From: an uncultured Candidatus Actinomarina sp.
Lineage (GTDB): Bacteria > Actinomycetota > Acidimicrobiia > Actinomarinales > Actinomarinaceae
Length of the DNA stretch: 64,000 bases
Reading direction: 5' to 3'
Assembly: GCA_902555055.1 (NCBI GenBank)
Contig: CACDQN010000002.1
Location: forward strand, 1-64,000
The number at the start of each line of letters is the position of its first letter. Positions within the stretch are counted from its first letter, which is position 1. Below, one piece after another: positions 19,758 to 29,363 of this stretch. The notes beneath the pieces were generated by a model that was not told where the DNA came from, ran no database searches, and saw only the letters and a list, made by a program, of their open reading frames with translations. The position numbers and the translations under genes were made by a program.

Positions 19758-20749
19758 ATTATCAAAATATATTCATAACAGGCTCAACAGGAGTTGTAGG
19801 TAAGCCACTATTAAAAAAAATAGTTGAAAATGGCCACAATGTTTATGCTTTAAGTAGATCGGATCTTCATAATGAGTTCTTTAAAAATTTAAATATAAAA
19901 AAAATCGAAGGAAATATTCTCTCTGATAGCCTTCAGGAAAAATTATCTGATAAAAATATAAATGCGATATTTCATGTTGCAGGAGTAAATCAAATGTGCT
20001 CAAAAAATCCGGAGCATATGTTTAATGCAAATATTAAAGGCACAAAAAATATGTTAAATCTAGGCAACCAGTTAGGTATTCAAAAATTTATCTATACATC
20101 TTCTGCAGTTACCTTAGGCGAGAAACTTGGAACAGAGGGAAATGAAGATTCAAAACACCGGGGTTATTTTTTAAGTAAGTATGAAGAATCTAAATTTTTA
20201 GCTGAAGAAGAAGCATTTCAGTTAAAAAAAGAATTTGATTTTGTATCTGTTAATCCCTCTTCAGTACAGGGACCAGGAAGAGTATCAGGAACAGCTAAAT
20301 TACTTATTTCAACTCTTAGTAAAAAATATCCTCCATTAATTAAAAACCACCTCTCAGTTGTTGATATTGATGACTGCACTAATGGCCATTACAATGCTTT
20401 AGCTTATGGTAAAAATAACGAAAGATATGTCTTAAACAGTTTCCGAAGCACAAGTGAAGAATTGATAAAAGTATTAAAAAATTTATCTAATTGGAATGGC
20501 AATCCTATTTACGTTCCTAAATTAGGACTAAAGGCAATAGCTCCAATAGGAGATTTGTATAAAGTCTTTTCAAACTCAGCACCATTTTTATGTTCCGAAT
20601 CAGCAAGAGTTTTAACTCATGGCCACCAATATAATGGCTCAAAAGCCCAAGACGAGTTAAATATTTCCTACACAAATCTTGAAGAATTTATTAAAAAAAC
20701 AGTCAACTGGTTAATTGATAATCAACATATTCATTTATCTAAAATCTAG
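19754..20749 (+). CDS. NAD-dependent epimerase/dehydratase family protein
   Basis: ITGSTGVVGKPLLKK Rossmann motif; extended-SDR features. Confidence 0.8.
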   Translation: MNYQNIFITGSTGVVGKPLLKKIVENGHNVYALSRSDLHNEFFKNLNIKKIEGNILSDSLQEKLSDKNINAIFHVAGVNQMCSKNPEHMFNANIKGTKNMLNLGNQLGIQKFIYTSSAVTLGEKLGTEGNEDSKHRGYFLSKYEESKFLAEEEAFQLKKEFDFVSVNPSSVQGPGRVSGTAKLLISTLSKKYPPLIKNHLSVVDIDDCTNGHYNALAYGKNNERYVLNSFRSTSEELIKVLKNLSNWNGNPIYVPKLGLKAIAPIGDLYKVFSNSAPFLCSESARVLTHGHQYNGSKAQDELNISYTNLEEFIKKTVNWLIDNQHIHLSKI

Positions 20750-20752
20750 AAT

Positions 20753-23700
20753 ATGAATCTCGATTCAATTACTACATCAAAGGAGTCTCTTCCTATTCTT
20801 TTGGGATTGAATCAAGCATCAAAAAAAAACATTTATATTTTTCCTACAGATAAAGAGGCAAATGAATTTAAAAACAACTTTTCTAATTTAAATGAGAATA
20901 TAGAAATGTTTCCAAGTTGGGATACATTGACATATGACTCTTTTATACCTTCTTATGAAATCCAAGGAAAAAGACTTGCTGTTATTCATTCACTATTAAC
21001 TACTAAAGAGGTAAACGTTGCTACAACTATAAAGGCAGTATCTCAACGATTATTTTTTGAAAATCTTGAAGTGGTTGAGATTTCAACACATCAGGAAATT
21101 GATTTCGAAATCTTAATTGAAAATCTTATACATCTCCAATACTTAAGAAAAGATAGAGTTGAAGCAAAAGGAACTTTTGCAGTTCGAGGCGGTCAATTAG
21201 ACGTTTATCCAATCAATAGAACTCAGCCAATCAGACTAATTTTTGATGGTGATACTGTTGTAGAATTAAGAAATTTTGATCCAATCTCGCAAAGATCATC
21301 AACAGTTGAAAAATCAGCTATGGTGGTTCCTGCTACTGAGCTTTTTCAAATAAATCAATTAGATATTTTGGAAGCAGTGTCTTCAAATAAAAACAAGGAA
21401 CTAGATGAATATGAATTATTTCAGTATTGTCAAAATCTTTCGAGTAACAATTCTTTGTTTAACTTTGTTGATGAATCTTCACTTCATATTGTTGATATAG
21501 AAAGATGTAAAAGTGAGTTTGATGATGTTGTGAATGTCGAGCAAGAGACATTTAAGAATCTTCAAAAATATTTTTCCTTAAAAATATCAAATTTTAAATC
21601 TCGACACATAAATATTTTTGAAAATCTAGGCACATTTGATACAACGTTATATTCCACTAGCGATTTAGAAAATTTGCAGAACAGACCAGTTTTTCTTGAT
21701 GGAACCCACCAAGAAGATGTAATGAAAAAATTAAATAACGTAAGTAACATATATCTTGCATCAGATAATGAACAAATAATTGAAAATTTTTCTGTATTTG
21801 CAAATTTAAATATTGTTCACAATCCTTTTTCATTTTCTGCAATATTTAAAGAATTAGGTATTGCTGTAATTGATGAGTCACTCTTTTTTGCTAGAAAAAT
21901 AAAGAAATCTAAAAAGCAAGCAAAAACGCTAAGTGAAGAATCGATACTTATACCAAATACTTATATTGTGCATAGCTTTCATGGAATCGGTCTGTATGAA
22001 GGAACTGTTGTTAAAAGAATCAAAGGTGTAGAAAAAGATTATCTTTCCATAAAATTTGGCGGTTCAGACAAATTATTTGTCCCTTCAGAACAAATTAATG
22101 AGTTAGAAGTATATATCGGTGGAGAAAATCCAAAACTCTCAAGTTTAGGTGGAGCTGAATGGGAGCGAGCTAAAGAGAAAGCAAAAGAAAATGCAAAGGT
22201 AGTTGCTGATAGAGTGCTTAATTTATACAAGTTAAGAAATATTAAAAACGATTCATTAATTATTTCTGAAGACACACCATGGCAGAATGAAATTGAGAGT
22301 AATTTTGAATATATAGAAACTCCCGATCAACTTGCTGCTATAAATGACGTTAAAGCTGATTTAGAAAAAAATATTCCTATGGATAGGTTAATTTTTGGAG
22401 ACGTTGGCTATGGAAAAACAGAAGTAGCTTTAAGAGCAGCTATCAAAGTAGCTTTCTCCGGAGGGCAGGTAGCCTTACTTGCACCAACAACTATTTTGGT
22501 ACAACAGCATATTGAAACTTTTCTTGAAAGGTTAAACAATTACCCTCTCAACATTAAGCATCTCAGCAGATTTGTTAGAAAAAAAGAAATTAGTGAAATC
22601 GTACAAGGTGTCGCAGATGGATCAGTAGACATTTTAATTGGGACCCACAGAATCTTAAGTAAAGATATTGAGTTTAAAAATTTAAAATTAATAATTATTG
22701 ATGAAGAGCATAGGTTTGGTGTTGAAGATAAAGATAGGTTGCAATCACTAACATCGCAAACACACAAACTTACCCTAACAGCAACACCAATTCCCAGAAC
22801 TTTGGAACAGTCATTAATGGGTATAAGAGATACATCAAAAATTGAAACACCTCCGGAAAATAGATTAGAAACATTAACTCACGTTGGCGGTATAGATGAA
22901 TCTACTATTGCAATAGCTATTCAGAGAGAAATGTCTAGAGGTGGCCAAGTATTTTTTGTTTTAAATCGTATTGAAGAACTACAAACATGGATGAAGAAAA
23001 TACAAACAGAATTTCCAAAACTTAACCACAGAATTCTTCATGGGCAGCTTTCATCTGTGCAGATTGAAAAAACGATGCAGGATGTATGGGATAAAAAAGT
23101 AGATGTTCTTTTTGCTACAACTATTGTTGAAGCTGGTATTGATTTACCTAAAGTAAATACATTAATTACTTTAAGATCTGAATTACTTGGTATGTCACAG
23201 CTTTACCAACTTAAAGGCAGGGTTGGTAGAAGAGGTGAACAGAGTTTTGCTTATTTTTTTCATAATGAAAATTTAAGTGTTGATGCAGAATTAAGATTAG
23301 ATGCCATTAAATCGATTGGACAAACTGCTACTGGGTATTCATTGTCTATGAAAGATCTTCAACTTAGAGGATCGGGTAGTATTTTAGGAGACATACAGTC
23401 TGGTTTCATAGCAAATGTCGGCTTAAATATTTTTAATAAATATGTGATGGATTCGATAGAAGGAAAACAGCTAGAAGAGAGTGTCACTCCAGCGACACAA
23501 ATTAAACTTGAATGTTTTTGGGGGTCATCAATTCCTAAATCATATATTGAGGCAGATTCAGAACGAATAGATATTTATAAAAGACTAGAACACACAGATC
23601 ATCAAAAAGTTGATGAAATGAGAGCAGAAATTCTCGATAGATTTGGTGCCACACCTGAGGTAACAGAAAATCTTTTCTTCACAGCAAAAATAAGATCATT

Positions 23701-23908
23701 ACTCCAGAAAGAAAAAATTATTAGATGTAAAGTAAACGAATATCAAATTGAATTATTTCCAATTGACTTAACCGAAAGTATCAATTCTCAAGTTAAGGAT
23801 TTTGATAGAAAATTTTTGTTTAGAAACAAAAGATTAGTTGTAAAGTTTAAAAACTCTTTAAGTCCGGAAAAAACATACCAATTCTTAAATACTATTCTTT
23901 CAGTATGA
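20753..23908 (+). CDS. mfd: Transcription-repair coupling factor
   Basis: 1051 aa; GDVGYGKTEVALRAA, DEEHRFGV, KGRVGRRGEQSFAYF motifs. Confidence 0.96.
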   Translation: MNLDSITTSKESLPILLGLNQASKKNIYIFPTDKEANEFKNNFSNLNENIEMFPSWDTLTYDSFIPSYEIQGKRLAVIHSLLTTKEVNVATTIKAVSQRLFFENLEVVEISTHQEIDFEILIENLIHLQYLRKDRVEAKGTFAVRGGQLDVYPINRTQPIRLIFDGDTVVELRNFDPISQRSSTVEKSAMVVPATELFQINQLDILEAVSSNKNKELDEYELFQYCQNLSSNNSLFNFVDESSLHIVDIERCKSEFDDVVNVEQETFKNLQKYFSLKISNFKSRHINIFENLGTFDTTLYSTSDLENLQNRPVFLDGTHQEDVMKKLNNVSNIYLASDNEQIIENFSVFANLNIVHNPFSFSAIFKELGIAVIDESLFFARKIKKSKKQAKTLSEESILIPNTYIVHSFHGIGLYEGTVVKRIKGVEKDYLSIKFGGSDKLFVPSEQINELEVYIGGENPKLSSLGGAEWERAKEKAKENAKVVADRVLNLYKLRNIKNDSLIISEDTPWQNEIESNFEYIETPDQLAAINDVKADLEKNIPMDRLIFGDVGYGKTEVALRAAIKVAFSGGQVALLAPTTILVQQHIETFLERLNNYPLNIKHLSRFVRKKEISEIVQGVADGSVDILIGTHRILSKDIEFKNLKLIIIDEEHRFGVEDKDRLQSLTSQTHKLTLTATPIPRTLEQSLMGIRDTSKIETPPENRLETLTHVGGIDESTIAIAIQREMSRGGQVFFVLNRIEELQTWMKKIQTEFPKLNHRILHGQLSSVQIEKTMQDVWDKKVDVLFATTIVEAGIDLPKVNTLITLRSELLGMSQLYQLKGRVGRRGEQSFAYFFHNENLSVDAELRLDAIKSIGQTATGYSLSMKDLQLRGSGSILGDIQSGFIANVGLNIFNKYVMDSIEGKQLEESVTPATQIKLECFWGSSIPKSYIEADSERIDIYKRLEHTDHQKVDEMRAEILDRFGATPEVTENLFFTAKIRSLLQKEKIIRCKVNEYQIELFPIDLTESINSQVKDFDRKFLFRNKRLVVKFKNSLSPEKTYQFLNTILSV

Positions 23909-24645
23909 AAGAATTTAATGAGTTAGTTGAAATAGTCAGTAGATTAAGAACTGAATGTCCTTGGGATAGAGAGCAGACCCATGAAACATTGGCTAAACAT
24001 TTAATTGAAGAAGCTTATGAGTTATTAGACGCTTTAGCTGAATTTCAAATCGACTCTAAAAACGATTCCATGCTCAAAGATGAGTTAGGAGATTTATTAT
24101 TACAAATATTATTGCATTCAAAAATAGCTGAAGACAATAATCATTTCTCAATAGTGGATGTAGTTAATAATTTACAAAATAAACTTATTGAAAGACACCC
24201 GCATGTATTTGGTGATGTAGTTCTTGAAAATGCTGAAGATGTTGAAAAACAGTGGGAGGAGATTAAGAAGACTGATGATACAAAATCTATTTTTGATGAT
24301 ATTGATCAAAAACTTCCTTCTATTACCAAGGCTTTTAAAACACAAAGAAAAGCAAAAAAAATCAACTTAGCTTATGCAAACTATGAAGAGGCATTACAAG
24401 ATTTACTTTCAGAGGTGGAAGAATTACAAAATGCTAAAGATAATGATGATAGGAAAAGTGAAATAGGTGATATTCTGTTTTCTATTGTAAATGTATGCCG
24501 ACATTTAGATGCAGATCCTGAAATTCAATTAAACCAATCGACTTCAAGATTCATACAAAGAGCTAAGTATGTTGAGAACAATTTTGATGAGGATGCTGAT
24601 ATTGAGCAACTATGGCAAGATGCGAAGAAAAGCCAATTCAAGTAA
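23905..24645 (+). CDS. mazG: Nucleoside triphosphate pyrophosphohydrolase
   Basis: LRTECPWDREQTHETLAKHLIEEAYELLDAL; ERHPHVFGD. Confidence 0.93.
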   Translation: MKEFNELVEIVSRLRTECPWDREQTHETLAKHLIEEAYELLDALAEFQIDSKNDSMLKDELGDLLLQILLHSKIAEDNNHFSIVDVVNNLQNKLIERHPHVFGDVVLENAEDVEKQWEEIKKTDDTKSIFDDIDQKLPSITKAFKTQRKAKKINLAYANYEEALQDLLSEVEELQNAKDNDDRKSEIGDILFSIVNVCRHLDADPEIQLNQSTSRFIQRAKYVENNFDEDADIEQLWQDAKKSQFK

Positions 24646-24685
24646 CAATGTAAGTATTTTCTGCTAGATTTTAAGTAACAGGGTT

Positions 24686-25954
24686 ATGAATAATAAAATT
24701 AAAAACGTATTTGCTAGGTATATTCTAGACTCAAGAGCTAACCCCACAGTTGAAGTAGAAATTACTTTAGAGGATGGTTCTTTGGGTAGAGCTGCAGTTC
24801 CATCAGGTGCCTCCACAGGAAAGCTCGAAGCGCATGAATTGCGAGATGAATCTAAAGAATTTAACGGTAAAGGGGTTTCTAAAGCTGTTCAAAATGTTAA
24901 CCGTGTAGTTTCTGATGCAATAATCGGTAAAGACGCAAAAGATCAAGCAGAGATTGATAAGATACTAATTGACCTAGATGGATCTGAAAATAAAAGCACC
25001 TTAGGCGCAAATGCAATTTTAGCTGTTTCTATGGCCAACTTAGTTGCACTAAGTAAATCATCAAAAAAGCATATATATGAGTTGATTCCAAATATATATG
25101 GAGAACCCTCGTTACCTGTACCGTTTATGAATATTTTAAATGGTGGTGCTCACGCTGATAACTCAGTGGATATTCAAGAATTTATGATTGTTCCACATGG
25201 CTTCTCTGATTTTAATGACGCTTTGAGATCAGGAGTTGAAGTTTATCATACATTAAAAACACGTCTGAAAGATAAAGGTTTAGCAACTAATGTTGGCGAC
25301 GAAGGAGGATTCGCACCCAATTATTCATCTTCAAAAGAAGTGTTAGATGAAATCATGCTCGCTATTGCTGAAGCAGGATATAAACCTGGTGATGAAATTT
25401 CTTTAGCGCTTGATGCAGCTGCATCCGAGTTTTATAAAAACAATATGTATCATATCGAAGGGAATCCTTTATCGAATACCGAAATGGCAGATTACTTAGT
25501 AGAGTTATCAAATTCTTATCCAATTGTTTCTATTGAAGATGGATTAGCAGAAGATGACTGGGAAGGATGGAAGTATTTAACTTCAAAAATTGGTGACACG
25601 GTTCAATTGGTAGGTGACGATCTTTTTGTAACTCAAGAAAAGATATTACAAAAAGGCATTGATGATAACTGTGCTAACTCAATTCTCATTAAAGTTAATC
25701 AAGTAGGTAGTATTTCTGAAACTATTGAAACTATGAAGCTTGCTAAAGATAATAATTATACAAGCATGGTTTCACATAGATCTGGTGAAACTGAAGATGC
25801 TTTTATCAGTCATTTAGTTGTTGGAACCTCAAGTGGCCAAATAAAAACGGGTGCTCCCGCCAGAGGTGAGAGAACTGCAAAATATAATGAACTACTTAGA
25901 ATTTCAGAACAAGTAGGTTCTACTAACTTTAATAATAAAAAATGGCAAAAATAA
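24686..25954 (+). CDS. eno: Enolase
   Basis: LDSRANPTVEVE, GASTGKLEAHELRD, VSHRSGETED. Confidence 0.97.
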   Translation: MNNKIKNVFARYILDSRANPTVEVEITLEDGSLGRAAVPSGASTGKLEAHELRDESKEFNGKGVSKAVQNVNRVVSDAIIGKDAKDQAEIDKILIDLDGSENKSTLGANAILAVSMANLVALSKSSKKHIYELIPNIYGEPSLPVPFMNILNGGAHADNSVDIQEFMIVPHGFSDFNDALRSGVEVYHTLKTRLKDKGLATNVGDEGGFAPNYSSSKEVLDEIMLAIAEAGYKPGDEISLALDAAASEFYKNNMYHIEGNPLSNTEMADYLVELSNSYPIVSIEDGLAEDDWEGWKYLTSKIGDTVQLVGDDLFVTQEKILQKGIDDNCANSILIKVNQVGSISETIETMKLAKDNNYTSMVSHRSGETEDAFISHLVVGTSSGQIKTGAPARGERTAKYNELLRISEQVGSTNFNNKKWQK

Positions 25955-26334
25955 AAAATACTAGTAGCAATATCCTTACGCGCGTATTGCTTATTGTTTT
26001 AACAGGATCTTTTTTATTCTTCTTTTTTGAAACAATACAATCTACATATTCTTCTTATACAAATTTGCAAAAAGAAATTGAACTTAATATAGCTGAAAAA
26101 AGTGAAATTCAAAATCAAATAGCTGATTGGAATCAACAAATCTCTGATTTAGATGATCCAAAAAAACTAGAGGTTGTGCTTAGAAAAAGAGGATATGGAA
26201 AAGAGGGTGAAATATTATATATTTACGATGTTCCGGAACCTGTGACACCAATTGACGAAGTTTTAAATACTGAAAGATCAAAAACTGTATTTGAATATGT
26301 TGTTGAGTTTATTGTCGGACAAGATGGACAATAA
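25942..26334 (+). CDS. Septum formation initiator (FtsB/DivIC) family
   Basis: One TM helix, short coiled coil, then KRGYGKEGEILYIYD; position downstream of eno. Confidence 0.85.
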   Translation: MAKIKNTSSNILTRVLLIVLTGSFLFFFFETIQSTYSSYTNLQKEIELNIAEKSEIQNQIADWNQQISDLDDPKKLEVVLRKRGYGKEGEILYIYDVPEPVTPIDEVLNTERSKTVFEYVVEFIVGQDGQ

Positions 26335-26845
26335 AGATAGCAAAATTGTCGAAATACAAATAGGCAGAAATCTTAGAAGTGATGTGAGTGTATCTTGTAA
26401 GTGTCACTTCAATTTACCAGTTTCAATTAAAGTACCTCCAAATTTAGATGACGGAACTCCGTTTCCGACCACCTATTGGCTTACCTGTCCAATGTACAAT
26501 AAAAAAATTGGAACTCTTGAGTCACATGGGATGATAAATGAATTAGATAATGAATTAATGAAAAACTTTGACCTAAAAAAAGAATGGCAATCTAGACAAG
26601 ATAGTTATAAAGATGAAAGAGATACTATTCAAGAGCCCGAAGCTAAATACAAATCTTCTGGAGGTGTAGGTGGAGCAACTGAATCCATTAAATGTTTACA
26701 TTCTCACACGGCAGATGAGCTTTCTACAGGATTAAACCCCATTGGTAAAATAGTTTTAGAATCAGTGGGATATTTTAATTGTGAACAGCCGTGTGTTGAT
26801 ATTGCTGAAATGAAAAATAATCCGGAATGGAAAATGATATGGTAA
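26324..26845 (+). CDS. DUF501 family protein (start trimmed from the 26291 ORF)
   Basis: Conserved actinobacterial position between divIC and ppx; FPTTYWLTCP and KCLHSHTADEL motifs. Confidence 0.82.
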   Translation: MDNKDSKIVEIQIGRNLRSDVSVSCKCHFNLPVSIKVPPNLDDGTPFPTTYWLTCPMYNKKIGTLESHGMINELDNELMKNFDLKKEWQSRQDSYKDERDTIQEPEAKYKSSGGVGGATESIKCLHSHTADELSTGLNPIGKIVLESVGYFNCEQPCVDIAEMKNNPEWKMIW

Positions 26846-27738
26846 AGATTGCAGCTTTGGACTTAGGTTCAAACTCGACACGATTATTGATTGCTGATAT
26901 TTCAGGAGAAAAATTTAATACTCTTGAAAGATTACATGTCGTAACCAAAATGGCAGAAGGTTTAGAGGAAAATGGTTTTATCTCTGACGAAGCAAGACAA
27001 AGAGTCATAAAGACCTTAAAAACCTTTCTTAAGAAGATTAAAAAACATGACGTAGTAGAGGTCTTTGCCGTAGGGACTGCTGCTATGCGCGATAGTAGTA
27101 ACACGGAAGAATTTATTGATGAAATTAGAAGAAAGTTAGATATTCAGGTTGAAATTATTACCGGACAGCAAGAGGGAATAATCACAAGTCTTGGTGTACA
27201 TCATTTTATTGATAATCTTCAGAATTACTTAATAGTTGATATAGGTGGGAGGAGTACAGAATTTATTTACGAAGATAATAATAAAGTGATATCACATTCG
27301 CTTGATCTTGGTGTTGTAACCTTGACAGAAAAATATTTTACTGAATTACCAACTAATAGAGACAATATTATCAAAGCTGAACAAGAAGTAATGGATAAAA
27401 TAAGCAATTTGAAAATTTCCAATGGGAAGTTATTAATTGGTGTTTCTGGCACAGCTACTTCTTTAGGTGCTATACATCTAAAGCAAGACAGGTTTGATGA
27501 AGATGCAATTCATAATATTGCAATAAGTCAACTTGATCTGATAAATATTAAAAATATAGTTCAAAAATTGAGTGAACCGGAGATAATTACAAAATTTAAT
27601 GGGGTTGATCCCAAAAGAGCAAAAACAATAACATCTGGGATTTTCATATTAGAAAATATAATGAAACGATATGAAAATTCTTCAATTATAATTTCAAAAA
27701 ACGATATTTTAGAGGGCCTAATACTAAAAAAATACTAA
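26827..27738 (+). CDS. ppx: Exopolyphosphatase/guanosine pentaphosphate phosphohydrolase
   Basis: AALDLGSNSTRLLIADI; LIVDIGGRSTEF. Confidence 0.92.
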   Translation: MENDMVKIAALDLGSNSTRLLIADISGEKFNTLERLHVVTKMAEGLEENGFISDEARQRVIKTLKTFLKKIKKHDVVEVFAVGTAAMRDSSNTEEFIDEIRRKLDIQVEIITGQQEGIITSLGVHHFIDNLQNYLIVDIGGRSTEFIYEDNNKVISHSLDLGVVTLTEKYFTELPTNRDNIIKAEQEVMDKISNLKISNGKLLIGVSGTATSLGAIHLKQDRFDEDAIHNIAISQLDLINIKNIVQKLSEPEIITKFNGVDPKRAKTITSGIFILENIMKRYENSSIIISKNDILEGLILKKY

Positions 27739-27749
27739 ATTAGAGATTA

Positions 27750-27834
27750 GCCCGGGTGGCGGAATTGGTAGACGCGACGGACTTAAAATCCGTTATTCGA
27801 AAGGATGTGGGGGTTCGAGTCCCCCCCCCGGGCA
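27750..27834 (+). tRNA. tRNA-Leu (UAA anticodon)
   Basis: GCCCGGGTGGCGGAATTGGTAGACGC..CTTAAAA..GGGGGTTCGAGTCCCCC..; long variable arm; one extra C between T-stem and acceptor. Confidence 0.95.
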
Positions 27835-27930
27835 CGAAATTTAACTAAATTTTATAAATTTTTCAAGCCAATTTACAAAAAATTCAAATTCTATTAGAAA
27901 TTTATCAATTTTTTAATACACTAGAAGAAG

Positions 27931-27950
27931 CTAAAAATCCTTGTTTTTAG
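27931..27950. promoter_or_regulatory. Hairpin CTAAAAA-TCCTTG-TTTTTAG upstream of the sugar-binding protein gene
   Basis: 7-bp inverted repeat. Confidence 0.5.
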
Positions 27951-27951
27951 C

Positions 27952-27963
27952 ATACGTACGTAT
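27952..27963. promoter_or_regulatory. Perfect 12-bp palindrome ATACGTACGTAT, candidate operator
   Basis: Read directly; lies 22 nt before the start codon. Confidence 0.5.
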
Positions 27964-27984
27964 ACACAAAGGGGAAAGTAAATA

Positions 27985-29283
27985 ATGAAAAAACCATTAT
28001 TAATGTGTTTCTTGTTTCTTACTTTGATTCTTGGTGCTTGTGGTGGTGGAAGCCTTGAAGGTGAAACTGTTTCAATCACAGGTGCGCTTATTGGTGAAGA
28101 CCAAAATGGTTTTAGAGAAAATATTAAAGCTATTGAAGAAGCAACAGGAATTATTGTAACTTATCAAGGTTCTGATAACTTTGAGCAAGAAATTCAAATC
28201 CAAATGGAATCTGGTGATACACCAGACTTCGCACTATTTCCACAACCAGGTGGAGTAGTAGATGCTGCAAATAGAGGATACTTAACTCCTCTAGCTGATC
28301 TAGACATAGATCTAGAAGAGTATCAAAATAATTTCTCTTCATACCTAGTTGGTTTAGGTACTGTTGATGGAGTTATTTATGGTGGCGCTAATGCAGCTAA
28401 CCTTAAGAGTATTGTTTGGTACCAACCAGCAGAATTTGAAGCAAGAGGTTATTCCGTTCCAGCAACTTGGGACGAAATGATTGCTTTAGCTGATCAAATC
28501 GTTGCTGATGGTATGAATCCATTCTGTTTCGGAATGTACTCAAACGGTGCTTCAGGTTGGTTAGCTACTGACTGGATGGAAGATATCATGCTTCGTACCG
28601 GTGATGGCGTTGATTCTTATGACAAGTGGGTTACTAACGAACTTAAATTCTCAGATCCAATTGTAAAGAATGCAGCTACTTTATTAAGCACAATCATGCA
28701 TACTGAAGGTTATGTAGTTGGTGGAACAGATGCTATTGTTTCAACTTACTTTGGTAATGCACAAGATCCAATGTTCTCAAAAGATGCAAATGGCAACCCA
28801 GGTTGTTTCATGCATAGACAAGCATCTTTCATAACATCATTCTGGCCTGAGTCTGCTCAGGGACAAGCTGGTGTTGAGACAACAGTATTCCCATTCCCAT
28901 CAGTTGATGCGAGCCTTCCGGCTGCTGCATTAGGCGGTGGAGATATGTGGGCTGCTTTTAATGATAGAGAAGCAACTAAAGTTGTGGCAGAGTACCTGTT
29001 GAGTGCAGATTTTCATGCTCCAGCAGCTCAAATGCCTAACAACGCAAGAATGAGTGCTCATACAGGATTTGATCAAACCTTATACTCTAATGATTTATAT
29101 AGAGTTATGGGTGAGACAATTTCTGCAGCACTTTCTGCTAACTCATTTAGATTCGATGCATCTGACTTGATGCCTCCTGAAGTTGGTGGCGGTTCTTTCT
29201 GGAAAGAAATGATGAACCTAGCTGTCAATGGTCCAGGATATATTGATGAAGCATTAGCAAATATAGATACTTCTTGGCCATAA
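27985..29283 (+). CDS. Carbohydrate (alpha-glucoside type) ABC transporter substrate-binding lipoprotein
   Basis: LTLILGACGGG lipobox; family 1 SBP features; permease genes follow. Confidence 0.9.
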   Translation: MKKPLLMCFLFLTLILGACGGGSLEGETVSITGALIGEDQNGFRENIKAIEEATGIIVTYQGSDNFEQEIQIQMESGDTPDFALFPQPGGVVDAANRGYLTPLADLDIDLEEYQNNFSSYLVGLGTVDGVIYGGANAANLKSIVWYQPAEFEARGYSVPATWDEMIALADQIVADGMNPFCFGMYSNGASGWLATDWMEDIMLRTGDGVDSYDKWVTNELKFSDPIVKNAATLLSTIMHTEGYVVGGTDAIVSTYFGNAQDPMFSKDANGNPGCFMHRQASFITSFWPESAQGQAGVETTVFPFPSVDASLPAAALGGGDMWAAFNDREATKVVAEYLLSADFHAPAAQMPNNARMSAHTGFDQTLYSNDLYRVMGETISAALSANSFRFDASDLMPPEVGGGSFWKEMMNLAVNGPGYIDEALANIDTSWP

Positions 29284-29305
29284 GCTAAGACTGTATATTT
29301 ATTTA

Positions 29306-29332
29306 GATAGCCACCCTATACGGGTGGCTATC
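29306..29332 (+). terminator. Intra-operonic hairpin GATAGCCACCC-TATAC-GGGTGGCTATC (partial terminator or mRNA stabiliser)
   Basis: 11-bp perfect stem with 5-nt loop, between the SBP and permease genes. Confidence 0.8.
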
Positions 29333-29363
29333 GTTTAACTAATAGGTTAAAATTACTAACTAA

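Noticed and set aside
22039-22767. Minus-strand ORFs within mfd
   Set aside because: Antisense to a canonical Mfd helicase region.
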